NCBI GenBank assembly: GCA_030682615.1
Contig: JAUXNY010000016.1
Location: 1 to 37,048 of the forward strand
Reading direction: 5' to 3'
Source: Candidatus Aquicultor sp.
GTDB lineage: Bacteria; Actinomycetota; Aquicultoria; Aquicultorales; Aquicultoraceae
DNA length: 37,048 nucleotides
In this document: positions 1 through 6,251 of the stretch, in pieces
Numbering within the stretch: the stretch's first letter is position 1
Layout: each line of letters begins with the position of its first letter
Translations under genes and position numbers: made by a program
The notes under the pieces: generated by a model
Seen by the model: the letters and a program-made list of their open reading frames with translations, nothing else
Told to the model about the DNA's origin: nothing
The model's database searches: none

Positions 1-170
1 ATCTCGATGTGTTTATAGGAGTCGGTCTTTACGAGTCCGGCCATCAACTTCACCATGGCGTTGTCGCTCGCGTCGATGATCTTTTCGCAGCTTGCTATCG
101 TATCGTCTTCGAGCCTAAGCCACTTTTCGACACCTTCTTCGAAATATTCCTTGCGTTCCACTGCAGCCAT
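1..170 (-). CDS. Partial N-terminus of an unrecognised helical protein
   Basis: A minus-strand reading frame opens with ATG at 170 and stays open for 56 codons to the window edge, so it is missing from the ORF track. A strong Shine-Dalgarno (GAGGAGG on the minus strand) lies just upstream of the ATG, which makes the start convincing. The visible protein begins MAAVERKEYFEEGVEKW and continues as charged, amphipathic helix (SCEKIIDASDNAMVKLMAGL). That is reminiscent of small ferritin-like or four-helix proteins, but I do not recognise the family and most of the protein lies outside the window. The plus-strand ORF 9..206 is its shadow. It is divergent from the ferredoxin gene. Confidence 0.75.
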   Translation of the reverse strand, partial: MAAVERKEYFEEGVEKWLRLEDDTIASCEKIIDASDNAMVKLMAGLVKTDSYKHIE

Positions 171-364
171 GATTATTCCTCCTCGTATCTTGCCCTTATA
201 ACCTGAACGAGCATATAGCGTGCGATTTGCCTTCATCTTTACCCGGAACGCGTGCTTCTCACACCTTCGGCGGTACTTAGCGATATTAGATGTTTGGCGG
301 TGATAATCTCTGGTTTTTGCTACAATTGTCTACAGTGGACTCGCTTTAATATTGGAGGATATCG

Positions 365-553
365 ATGATACCAAAGGTAGATCCCGGTCTTTGTATCGGG
401 TGCGGAAACTGTGAGCTGCTATGCCCGCGCGTATTTACCGTCCACAACGATGGGATATCGTACGTTATCAAGGACTCCGATTGCGAGGAGGAGGGCTGCT
501 GTGAAGAGGCGGCAGAAGAGTGCCCTGTGGGTGCGATCAAGACGAGGTGGTGA
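365..553 (+). CDS. Small single-cluster [4Fe-4S] ferredoxin
   Basis: A 62-aa electron carrier. The cysteines C10, C13 and C16 (CIGCGNC), with C20 followed by proline and C53-P54 near the C-terminus, give the pattern of a bacterial 3Fe-4S/4Fe-4S monocluster ferredoxin. C40, C45 and C46 are additional and could form a disulfide, as in Thermotoga/Pyrococcus-type monocluster ferredoxins. The ATG is preceded by GGAGGAT at a good distance. The stop lies 3 nt before the GTG of nth, so the two are probably co-transcribed. The redox partner cannot be told from the sequence. Supply of electrons to the nearby nitroreductase is possible but unsupported. The minus ORF 346..597 is a shadow. Confidence 0.9.
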   Translation: MIPKVDPGLCIGCGNCELLCPRVFTVHNDGISYVIKDSDCEEEGCCEEAAEECPVGAIKTRW

Positions 554-556
554 TAG

Positions 557-1201
557 GTGAAGAGCACCCAAACAGCAAAGCACGCCGGAGAAATCATCAG
601 GAGACTGAAAGACGAATACAGGAACGCAGGAATCGTTCTTAATTATTCTAACGACTTTGAGCTGTTGGTGGCGGTGATTCTCTCAGCCCAGTGCACCGAC
701 AAGAAGGTAAACGAAGTCACAACGGAGCTCTTCAAGAAATATACGGTTGTCGGCGATTATGCGGAGGCCGACCTTAAGGAGTTGGAGAAGGATGTTCGGC
801 CGACCGGTTTTTTCAGAAACAAAGCTCAGAACATAAAGGGCGCTGCTGTGATGGTGCTCGAAAAATTCGGCGGGAAAATCCCATCGACGATGGATGAGAT
901 TCTAGAGCTGCCCGGTGTGGCGCGCAAGACCGCTAATATAGTCCTCGGGAACGCATATGGTGTCGTCGTCGGAATCGCGGTCGACACCCATGTGAAGCGT
1001 CTATCCCGGCGCCTCGGACTCTCCAAGAACGAAAACCCCGATAAAATAGAGCGTGACCTGATGGAGATTATTCCAAATGCCGAATGGTTTGGATTCACCT
1101 ATCTGATGATAGAACATGGCCGGGCTATCTGCGATGCGAAAAAGCCTCGTTGCGATAAATGTCTGCTCAACGATGTCTGTCCCTCGGCCTTTAAAGTCTA
1201 G
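557..1201 (+). CDS. nth: Endonuclease III (DNA glycosylase/AP lyase)
   Basis: Base-excision-repair enzyme that removes oxidised pyrimidines and cleaves at the abasic site. The 214-aa length is normal. Diagnostic features are LSAQCTDKKVN (residues 42-52), the helix-hairpin-helix LPGVARKTAN with catalytic Lys124, catalytic Asp143 in VDTHVKR, and the C-terminal [4Fe-4S] loop C192-x6-C199-x2-C202-x5-C208. All key residues are present, so the enzyme should be active. The start is GTG at 557, three bases after the ferredoxin stop, with a purine-rich GAGGTGG upstream. Regulation is not visible beyond likely co-transcription with the ferredoxin. Confidence 0.96.
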   Translation: MKSTQTAKHAGEIIRRLKDEYRNAGIVLNYSNDFELLVAVILSAQCTDKKVNEVTTELFKKYTVVGDYAEADLKELEKDVRPTGFFRNKAQNIKGAAVMVLEKFGGKIPSTMDEILELPGVARKTANIVLGNAYGVVVGIAVDTHVKRLSRRLGLSKNENPDKIERDLMEIIPNAEWFGFTYLMIEHGRAICDAKKPRCDKCLLNDVCPSAFKV

Positions 1202-1515
1202 ACGACAGCGGCTCTGTTGCGCTGGGCTCGTCAAGAAAGTGAGTGCCGGCTTATCCCGTCAAGCCAACCTTGCGCTCTCTTGTACTATGACCAGGCATAC
1301 TAGACGTTTTACCGTCAACCGCATATAATATTTTCTAATCTGAGCCTTTCAGTATGTAATAAACCGATTAAATATCTCGACTAATATTTGATAAATGGCT
1401 GAAAAAGCTCCTTGATACTTCTAAATCTCAAGATAAAACCGCTCGTTTAAGCCAGTCATTTAATAATAAACCAGTGAATAAGAAGACTAACGAGGCTGAT
1501 CACAGGAGGCGATAA
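1202..1515. other. Gene-free stretch between nth and nitroreductase
   Basis: This stretch is 314 bases long. The first 120 bases resemble the coding composition of the surroundings, but no frame gives a recognisable protein. The rest (about 1325-1500) is clearly AT-rich and probably carries the promoter for the nitroreductase, although I could not find a convincing -35/-10 pair. No terminator hairpin is evident after nth. The ORF 1116..1328 is a shadow running out of nth. Confidence 0.6.
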
Positions 1516-2028
1516 TTGAACTTACTGGAACTCATTCAAACTAGAAGAAGTGTGCGCAAATATACGGGTGAACCCGTCACGGATATGGATATCGACACGA
1601 TCCTGGAAGCGGGCAGGTGGGCTCCCTCGGGTCTCAACAACCAGCCTTGGCGGTTTGCCGTGATACGCAGCAAAGAGACGAAAAAACGGCTTGCGGTAGC
1701 GACAAAATATTCAACTATAATTCTTGGCTCGGACACCCTCATAGCGGTCTTCCTCGACCGCCTCGTCATATATGATAAGACAAAAGACGCCCAGGCTGTG
1801 GGCGCTTGTATTCAGAACATGCTTCTGCAGGCCCATGGAATGGGTCTTGGCGCGTGCTGGTTGGGTCAGATACTTGCCAAGGCCGAGATGGTAAGGCAGG
1901 CTATAGACGCGCCCGAAAACTACGAGCTGATGGCGGTAGTTGCCGTGGGTCATCCCGAGCCGGCGAAGCTGATAGGGAAACGTGAAGAACTCGACAAGCT
2001 GGTGTTCTTGCGCGAGAAGATCCAATAA
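1516..2028 (+). CDS. Nitroreductase-family FMN oxidoreductase
   Basis: A 170-aa protein of the NADH oxidase/nitroreductase fold (FMN-dependent, cytoplasmic, usually a homodimer). Evidence is the N-terminal RRSVRKY motif that binds FMN phosphate, APSGLNNQPWRF (substrate/FMN-side segment), the central GACIQNMLLQAHGMGLGACW helix-loop, and the closing VAVGHPE motif. The start is TTG at 1516 with an excellent AGGAGGCG 5 nt upstream. The physiological substrate cannot be read from the sequence, because this family includes nitro-, quinone- and enone-reductases and flavin-destroying BluB relatives. It is monocistronic and converges on the sugar dehydrogenase gene. Confidence 0.92.
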   Translation: MNLLELIQTRRSVRKYTGEPVTDMDIDTILEAGRWAPSGLNNQPWRFAVIRSKETKKRLAVATKYSTIILGSDTLIAVFLDRLVIYDKTKDAQAVGACIQNMLLQAHGMGLGACWLGQILAKAEMVRQAIDAPENYELMAVVAVGHPEPAKLIGKREELDKLVFLREKIQ

Positions 2029-2069
2029 TATATGCAGAAAAGACTAATAATCTTTGATGTAAGTGATTG

Positions 2070-3167
2070 TTAGGGCTCTAGCCGGTCAATTCTCTTAATG
2101 GTGTTGGATCCGATCACATAGAAAGCACCGTCGGGTGCTTGTGCGACGCCAACGACCTGTTCGTCGAAGTTCATGACAACGTTATCCGCGGCGACCGTAT
2201 CGAAATCAGGTTCGGCGAACTTGATAGCCCGAATCTCACGCGTTTTGTAGGAGCCAAAAACGAATGCATCACGTATTTCGGGGAAGCGGTCTCCGGCGTA
2301 GAATATAGCTTGCGTCGGCGCGATAGATTTCCTATAGACCGCGACCGGGTCTACGAATCGCTTGTCCCGGGCCTTTCCGGTCACCTCGGGCCAGCCGTAG
2401 TTCTTGCCCGCTTCGATTCTGTTTACCTCATCATTGTTTGTGGGGCCGTTCTCCGTTACGAAGAGCGTATTTGTGACCGGCTGAATCGCCATTCCGAATA
2501 TGTTTCGATGCCCATACGAGTAGACCGGCGAGCCGGGGAACGGGTTGTCGGACGGGATCTTGCCGTCCGCGTTCACCCGCAGGACTTTGCCGCCGGTCGA
2601 TTTGATATCCTGAGCCAGGCTGGTATCTCCAGTCTCTCCGGTAGAGACAAAGAGCCTGTCGTTCGGCCCGAAGACGAGGACGCCGCCGTTATGGATTCTA
2701 GCGCCCGGGATGTTGTCTATTATGATTTCGGGCCCGGGCTGAGCGTCGCCGTCGGCTTTGAACCTTACGACCTTGTTGAAGAGCTTACCGTCTTTATCGT
2801 ATGTGTGGTAGACGTAAACATAAGGAAGAGCTTGATAGCTAGGAGGTATGGCGATTCCTAGAAGCCCGGTTTCATGGTACCCGAGCATCCGCGGGACTTT
2901 TATAGTGGCGAAGGGCTCCGCTTGGAGCTTGCCGTCTTTGAAGACGCGCACGCGACCGACCCTCTCGGTTATAAATATGCGGCCGTCGGGCGCGAACGCC
3001 ATCGACGTCGGGGAGTCGAGGCCTTTTATCTCGGCCGGGTACGTTGAGGTCGGCGCGGTGGTCGTGGTCTTCTTTATTGTCTGCTCGACGCATCCGGCCA
3101 GGAGTAGGACGACTATAGCGAAGAGATAAATTGCATAGCGATGAATCGGCGACCCTGTCGTTTTCAT
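2070..3167 (-). CDS. PQQ-type sugar dehydrogenase (GDH/YliI family) lipoprotein
   Basis: A 365-aa predicted lipoprotein. The N-terminus is a signal sequence ending in the lipobox LLAGC (lipidated Cys26), followed by a Thr-rich linker and a six-bladed beta-propeller of the soluble aldose sugar dehydrogenase family. Typical segments are FAPDGRIFITERVGRVRVF, RIHNGGVLVFGPNDRLFVS, the YSYGHRNIFG motif and the NNDEVNRIEAGKNYGWPEV calcium/PQQ-side motif. Members oxidise sugars with PQQ outside the membrane, but many homologues lack proven activity and no PQQ biosynthesis genes are seen here. ATG at 3167 has only a weak ribosome site. It is divergent from nadD. Plus ORFs 2139..2861 and 2848..3129 are shadows. 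Confidence 0.9.
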   Translation of the reverse strand: MKTTGSPIHRYAIYLFAIVVLLLAGCVEQTIKKTTTTAPTSTYPAEIKGLDSPTSMAFAPDGRIFITERVGRVRVFKDGKLQAEPFATIKVPRMLGYHETGLLGIAIPPSYQALPYVYVYHTYDKDGKLFNKVVRFKADGDAQPGPEIIIDNIPGARIHNGGVLVFGPNDRLFVSTGETGDTSLAQDIKSTGGKVLRVNADGKIPSDNPFPGSPVYSYGHRNIFGMAIQPVTNTLFVTENGPTNNDEVNRIEAGKNYGWPEVTGKARDKRFVDPVAVYRKSIAPTQAIFYAGDRFPEIRDAFVFGSYKTREIRAIKFAEPDFDTVAADNVVMNFDEQVVGVAQAPDGAFYVIGSNTIKRIDRLEP

Positions 3168-3302
3168 GCTCGATTTTTACCCCGGCATCGACCTGTTTAA
3201 ACCAACCGGTACTCACATAAGCGATTAAGGGCTTTGTGACCCAAAAATCCATCGTCTAATCGTTCTCGGGGCTTGCCTGTTAAGTCGCTGATTTGCCGGC
3301 GA

Positions 3303-3331
3303 TTTTCGCGCCCCCTATTTGCTGCTATAAT
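3303..3331 (+). promoter_or_regulatory. Extended -10 promoter upstream of nadD
   Basis: TGCTATAAT is a perfect extended -10 (TGnTATAAT; the hexamer is at 3326-3331). A weak -35 (TTTTCG, 3303-3308) lies 17 bases upstream. It sits about 65 bases before the nadD ATG and probably drives nadD-yqeK-LCP-rsfS. Inferred from consensus match only. Confidence 0.65.
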
Positions 3332-3396
3332 TACTGACAGCGAAGGACTTGCCTGCAAACACAGACCTGCTAGCGGGTTGTTGAGAAAGGGAAGAG

Positions 3397-4035
3397 ATGT
3401 CGATGGAAGAAAAAATATCGCGCCTTGGGGTCATGGGCGGTACTTTCAACCCGATTCATTACGGACACCTGGTCACGGCCGAAGAGGCTCTATCGCAATT
3501 CAAGCTCGACAAGGTTATGTTTATGCCGGCGGGCGTTCCGCCGCACAAGAGCGACCCGGAAATTCTCTTGCCGGAGGAGCGGTATCTTCTCACAGTCATA
3601 GCCACAGCCTCCAACCCTGATTTCGTCGTCTCGCGCCTTGAAATCGAGCGGAAGGGACCGTCTTATACGATAGACACACTCGCCCAGCTGCAGCAGATAT
3701 TCGGTCCCGACACCACGGTATTCTTCATCACCGGGGCGGATGCGGTGTGGGAGATTCTTACCTGGAAAAACGCTGAAGAACTGGTCGAGCTTACCGAATT
3801 TATCGCCGCGACGCGACCCGGTTACAGCCTCGAGAAGTTTAAGAAACTCCATGTTCTTCCCGAGGGTGAGGGCAGAGAGCCCGGCAGGCCGAGGGTGTCG
3901 ATTATGGAGATACCCGCGCTCGCCATCTCGTCAACCGATATTCGCAGACGCGTGCGGGAAGACCAGCCCATCCGGTATCTGGTTCCCGAAGGTGTCGCGA
4001 GCTATATTAAGAAGTCCGGGTTTTGGAAGGACTAA
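3397..4035 (+). CDS. nadD: Nicotinate-nucleotide adenylyltransferase
   Basis: Cytoplasmic NAD-biosynthesis enzyme that transfers AMP from ATP to nicotinate mononucleotide to give deamido-NAD. The 212-aa protein has the nucleotidyltransferase signature GGTFNPIHYGHL near residues 14-25, the ribose/base contact region MPAGVPPHKSD, FITGADAVWEI, and the C-terminal ISSTDIRRR motif. The length is typical. ATG at 3397 is preceded by AAAGGGA. A second in-frame ATG two codons later is an alternative start. It is the first gene of a tightly packed block with yqeK, an LCP-like gene and rsfS, the usual arrangement in many Gram-positive and actinobacterial genomes. Confidence 0.96.
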   Translation: MSMEEKISRLGVMGGTFNPIHYGHLVTAEEALSQFKLDKVMFMPAGVPPHKSDPEILLPEERYLLTVIATASNPDFVVSRLEIERKGPSYTIDTLAQLQQIFGPDTTVFFITGADAVWEILTWKNAEELVELTEFIAATRPGYSLEKFKKLHVLPEGEGREPGRPRVSIMEIPALAISSTDIRRRVREDQPIRYLVPEGVASYIKKSGFWKD

Positions 4036-4046
4036 AAGGGTCGAGT

Positions 4047-4628
4047 ATGCACGACGTTGGATTCATAAAAGAAAAACTCAAAGCCCGGTTGACGCCGCGA
4101 CATTTTGAGCATAGTCTCGGCACGGCGCAGACGGCCGCGGATATGGCCCACGCCTATGGCTTGGACGAGGAGAAAGCATACCTCGCGGGCTTGCTCCATG
4201 ATTATGCCAAATCCATGAGCGGCGGCGAACTGCTGGCGGCGGCGGCCGGATACGGTATCGAGGCCAATCCGGTCGAAATCGAGGCGCCGTATCTCTTGCA
4301 CTCTGAACTCGGTGCTTGTATGGTCAAAGAAGAACTCGGAATAGTCGACCAGGAGATACTCGATGCCATCGCGTATCACACAATAGGGTCTTGTTCGATG
4401 ACCGACTTTGATAAGATAATCTATATAGCGGATATGATAGAGCCGGGCCGGGCATATCCGGGGCTGGATAGGCTCCGTCACATGGCGTTGGAAGGGCTGG
4501 ACGAGGTGTTTCGCGAGGCGTACGCGCATTCGCTGGCACACCTTATCAAGGCTGGAAAGTTGATTCACCCGGTAACGGTCGAAGTATGGAATAGGTTAGT
4601 AGCACAAGAATATGGACGACTTCTTTGA
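4047..4628 (+). CDS. yqeK: YqeK-type HD hydrolase (symmetrical Ap4A hydrolase family)
   Basis: HD-domain metal hydrolase. YqeK proteins split diadenosine tetraphosphate to ADP, and the family is normally encoded beside nadD. Motifs seen are RHFEHSLGTAQTAADMA (first His), AGLLHDYAKSM (HD pair), LLHSELGA, and IAYHTIG followed by DKIIYIADMIEPGR. All metal-binding His/Asp positions are present. The track starts at 4023 inside nadD. I prefer ATG 4047 because AAAGGG lies 6 nt before it and it gives the usual N-terminus (193 aa). The 3' end overlaps the next gene by 17 bases, indicating translational coupling. Confidence 0.93.
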   Translation: MHDVGFIKEKLKARLTPRHFEHSLGTAQTAADMAHAYGLDEEKAYLAGLLHDYAKSMSGGELLAAAAGYGIEANPVEIEAPYLLHSELGACMVKEELGIVDQEILDAIAYHTIGSCSMTDFDKIIYIADMIEPGRAYPGLDRLRHMALEGLDEVFREAYAHSLAHLIKAGKLIHPVTVEVWNRLVAQEYGRLL

Positions 4629-5712
4629 AGCACAGGAAACCGATAGAGCTACCTCGCGCGCCGACCGCCTGAAGAAGGAAAAAGGCAGGCGCCGTCGGAG
4701 AAACCTCCTTTTATTCTTTTCAGCGGTAGTGTTGTTAGCGGTTGTCATCTTTATTGCTTGGGGGATCTATAGCGGTATGTTTGCGCGGTCGGCGACCCAG
4801 GCGACGAAGCCGGGCAAGAATACCGCTCACAGTGCTGTCGAGGCTAAGACGGAGGTGCCGACCGAGAGCGCCCAGGGCTTGACCGACGATGAGCCGCAGC
4901 AGTTAGCCATGCGCAAGCTGATGAATCTGTTGATTATCGGTGTAGAGGAGACTGCGGGCCGCAAGAGCGCAAAGGGATTGCTCTTGGCAAAGGTAGATTT
5001 TCAAAACGGCTCCATTAAGGCGATCAGCATCCCCGACAAGGTCTATCTCAATATTCCGGGGCTCGGACTCGACCAGATAAGTCAATCGTACAACGTCAGC
5101 TTGAACTCGACCCGTAAAGCCGTTGAGGACCTGCTGCAGGTTCCTATCGAAAACCACGTCGTACTCCACTACGGCGATTTCGAATATCTCATCAACGAGA
5201 AGCGCTTCAACGTAGTCTTCGACAAAGCCGTAGAGACGGGATTCTTCGAAAACGAGGTTCGGGGCTACAGCCGTGAAGTAGACAAGATTAATTCGGCCAA
5301 TACCGATATCATTCCGTTGCCGGTAAAGTTTGTCAGCATCAACGGGGAGCCGTATTATGAGCCCAACAATGACGAGGTAAACCGGCTGGTTTTTGCGCTG
5401 TGGGGAATAAAGCGGGTAGTCAAATCGGATACGATCCGTGTGATAATATTGAATGGATCAGGGACGCCCGGGATAGGGCGCGAGATATCGCAGCGGCTGA
5501 CGTCGAATGGATTCATGGTCACCGATGTCAAGAACGCCAGCAATTTTAGCTATTCGAAGACCCAGATAGTCGTATATAAAGAGGAGTATAAAGAGAAAGC
5601 CAAGACCATCCAGCAGATACTCGGCGTCGGCACGGTGGCGACGCACCTTATCTCGCAGGATGTGGCGGAAATCGCGATAATAGTGGGTAAGGATTTTAAG
5701 AGCACCAATTAA
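4612..5712 (+). CDS. Membrane-anchored LCP-like/LytR_C protein with degenerate active site
   Basis: A 366-aa predicted type II membrane protein with a basic cytoplasmic stretch (KKEKGRRRRR), one membrane helix (about 31-52), then an extracellular part. Residues about 104-192 align by eye with the start of LytR-CpsA-Psr domains (NLLIIGVEE, then KAISIPDKVYLNIPG, DQISQSYN, VPIENHVVLHY). Residues about 275-360 are a LytR_C domain (IRVIILNGSGTPGIG to AIIVGKDF). LCP ligases attach glycopolymers to peptidoglycan using an Arg/Asp set (RSDT, SIPRDT). Here these read KSAKG and SIPDKV, so the catalytic Asp and Arg appear lost. It may be a non-catalytic binding or scaffold protein. It sits between yqeK and rsfS, where a normal LCP gene is common. 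Confidence 0.8.
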   Translation: MDDFFEAQETDRATSRADRLKKEKGRRRRRNLLLFFSAVVLLAVVIFIAWGIYSGMFARSATQATKPGKNTAHSAVEAKTEVPTESAQGLTDDEPQQLAMRKLMNLLIIGVEETAGRKSAKGLLLAKVDFQNGSIKAISIPDKVYLNIPGLGLDQISQSYNVSLNSTRKAVEDLLQVPIENHVVLHYGDFEYLINEKRFNVVFDKAVETGFFENEVRGYSREVDKINSANTDIIPLPVKFVSINGEPYYEPNNDEVNRLVFALWGIKRVVKSDTIRVIILNGSGTPGIGREISQRLTSNGFMVTDVKNASNFSYSKTQIVVYKEEYKEKAKTIQQILGVGTVATHLISQDVAEIAIIVGKDFKSTN

Positions 5713-5727
5713 CTAGGAGGCCACAAA

Positions 5728-6075
5728 CTGGAAGCGCAAGAAATAGTAGAGATAGCCGCGCAAGCGGCGGCAGAGAAACAAGCGACCGACATATCCATCA
5801 TCGATGTCAGCGGCATCTTCGTCATCACCGATTATTTCATGATTTGCAGCGGCCAAACCGGCCGCCAGGTGCTGACTATCGCCGAGAACATCGAGGACAA
5901 GCTGCGCGAGCTGAAGGTGCGAAAAATCGGTCTGGAGGGTGACAAAGAAAAAAGCTGGATATTGTTGGATTTCGGCGCGGTCATCGTCCATGTCTTCACG
6001 CAAGAGCAGCGCAATTTCTACCAACTCGAGAAGTTGTGGTCGGACGCTCCGCGGCGCACCTGGGAAACGGGCTAG
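5728..6075 (+). CDS. rsfS: Ribosomal silencing factor RsfS, CTG start
   Basis: RsfS binds ribosomal protein uL14 and blocks 30S-50S joining in starvation. The frame reads EAQEIVEIAAQAAAEKQATD, then ISIIDVSGIFVITDYFMICS, LEGDKEKSWILLDFGAVIVH, and FYQLEKLWSDAP, a full RsfS/Iojap domain. The ORF track shows only 5839..6075 (from an internal ATG), which would delete the first strand and helix. Upstream of that ATG the frame has no ATG, GTG or TTG back to the stop at 5710. It has CTG at 5728, 7 nt after a perfect AGGAGG (5715-5720), giving 115 aa, the normal family length. I therefore infer a CTG start. The gene begins 15 nt after the LCP-like stop. Confidence 0.9.
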   Translation: MEAQEIVEIAAQAAAEKQATDISIIDVSGIFVITDYFMICSGQTGRQVLTIAENIEDKLRELKVRKIGLEGDKEKSWILLDFGAVIVHVFTQEQRNFYQLEKLWSDAPRRTWETG

Positions 6076-6101
6076 GCATAACGGCTCGAACTCGCTATAA
6101 T
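6073..6101 (+). promoter_or_regulatory. Promoter of tRNA-Ala
   Basis: TAGGCA (6073-6078) and a perfect TATAAT (6096-6101) are separated by 17 bases. The -35 overlaps the rsfS stop codon. The -10 lies about 22 bases before the mature tRNA 5' end. This is a good sigma-70-type match. Confidence 0.7.
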
Positions 6102-6123
6102 AGTCGAGTGCGCGTAGACGAAT

Positions 6124-6195
6124 GGGGCCATAGCTCAGCGGGAGAGCACTTGGCTGGCAGCCAAGGGGTCGAGGGTTCAAATCCCTCTGGCTCCA
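6124..6195 (+). tRNA. tRNA-Ala (anticodon GGC)
   Basis: A complete cloverleaf can be folded by hand. The acceptor stem is GGGGCCA/TGGCTCC, the D stem GCTC/GAGC, the anticodon stem CTTGG/CCAAG with loop CTGGCAG (anticodon GGC, reads GCC), and the T stem GAGGG/CCCTC with TTCAAAT. The G3-U70 wobble pair, the alanine identity element, is present. The 3' CCA is not encoded (A73 is followed by CAA), so CCA must be added by a nucleotidyltransferase. Antisense ORFs here are the familiar tRNA translation artefact. Confidence 0.97.
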
Positions 6196-6202
6196 CAAAA
6201 AA

Positions 6203-6228
6203 GCCACCTTTTGCGGGTGGCTTTTTTT
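6203..6228 (+). terminator. Rho-independent terminator after tRNA-Ala
   Basis: GCCACC (6203-6208) and GGTGGC (6216-6221) form a GC-rich stem around a 7-nt loop, followed directly by seven T (6222-6228). This is a textbook intrinsic terminator that separates the tRNA from leuS. Confidence 0.95.
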
Positions 6229-6251
6229 GAATATGCAGTTGGAGGGTGAAG

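Noticed and set aside
1116-1328. 70-aa plus-strand ORF after nth
   Set aside because: It is a shadow frame running out of nth into non-coding sequence, with no ribosome site or family.
2038-2056. AAAGA/TCTTT inverted repeat between the convergent nitroreductase and dehydrogenase genes
   Set aside because: The stem is 5 bp and AT-rich, too weak to call a terminator.
2139-2861. 240-aa plus-strand ORF
   Set aside because: It is the antisense shadow of the sugar dehydrogenase gene, whose motifs are clear on the minus strand.
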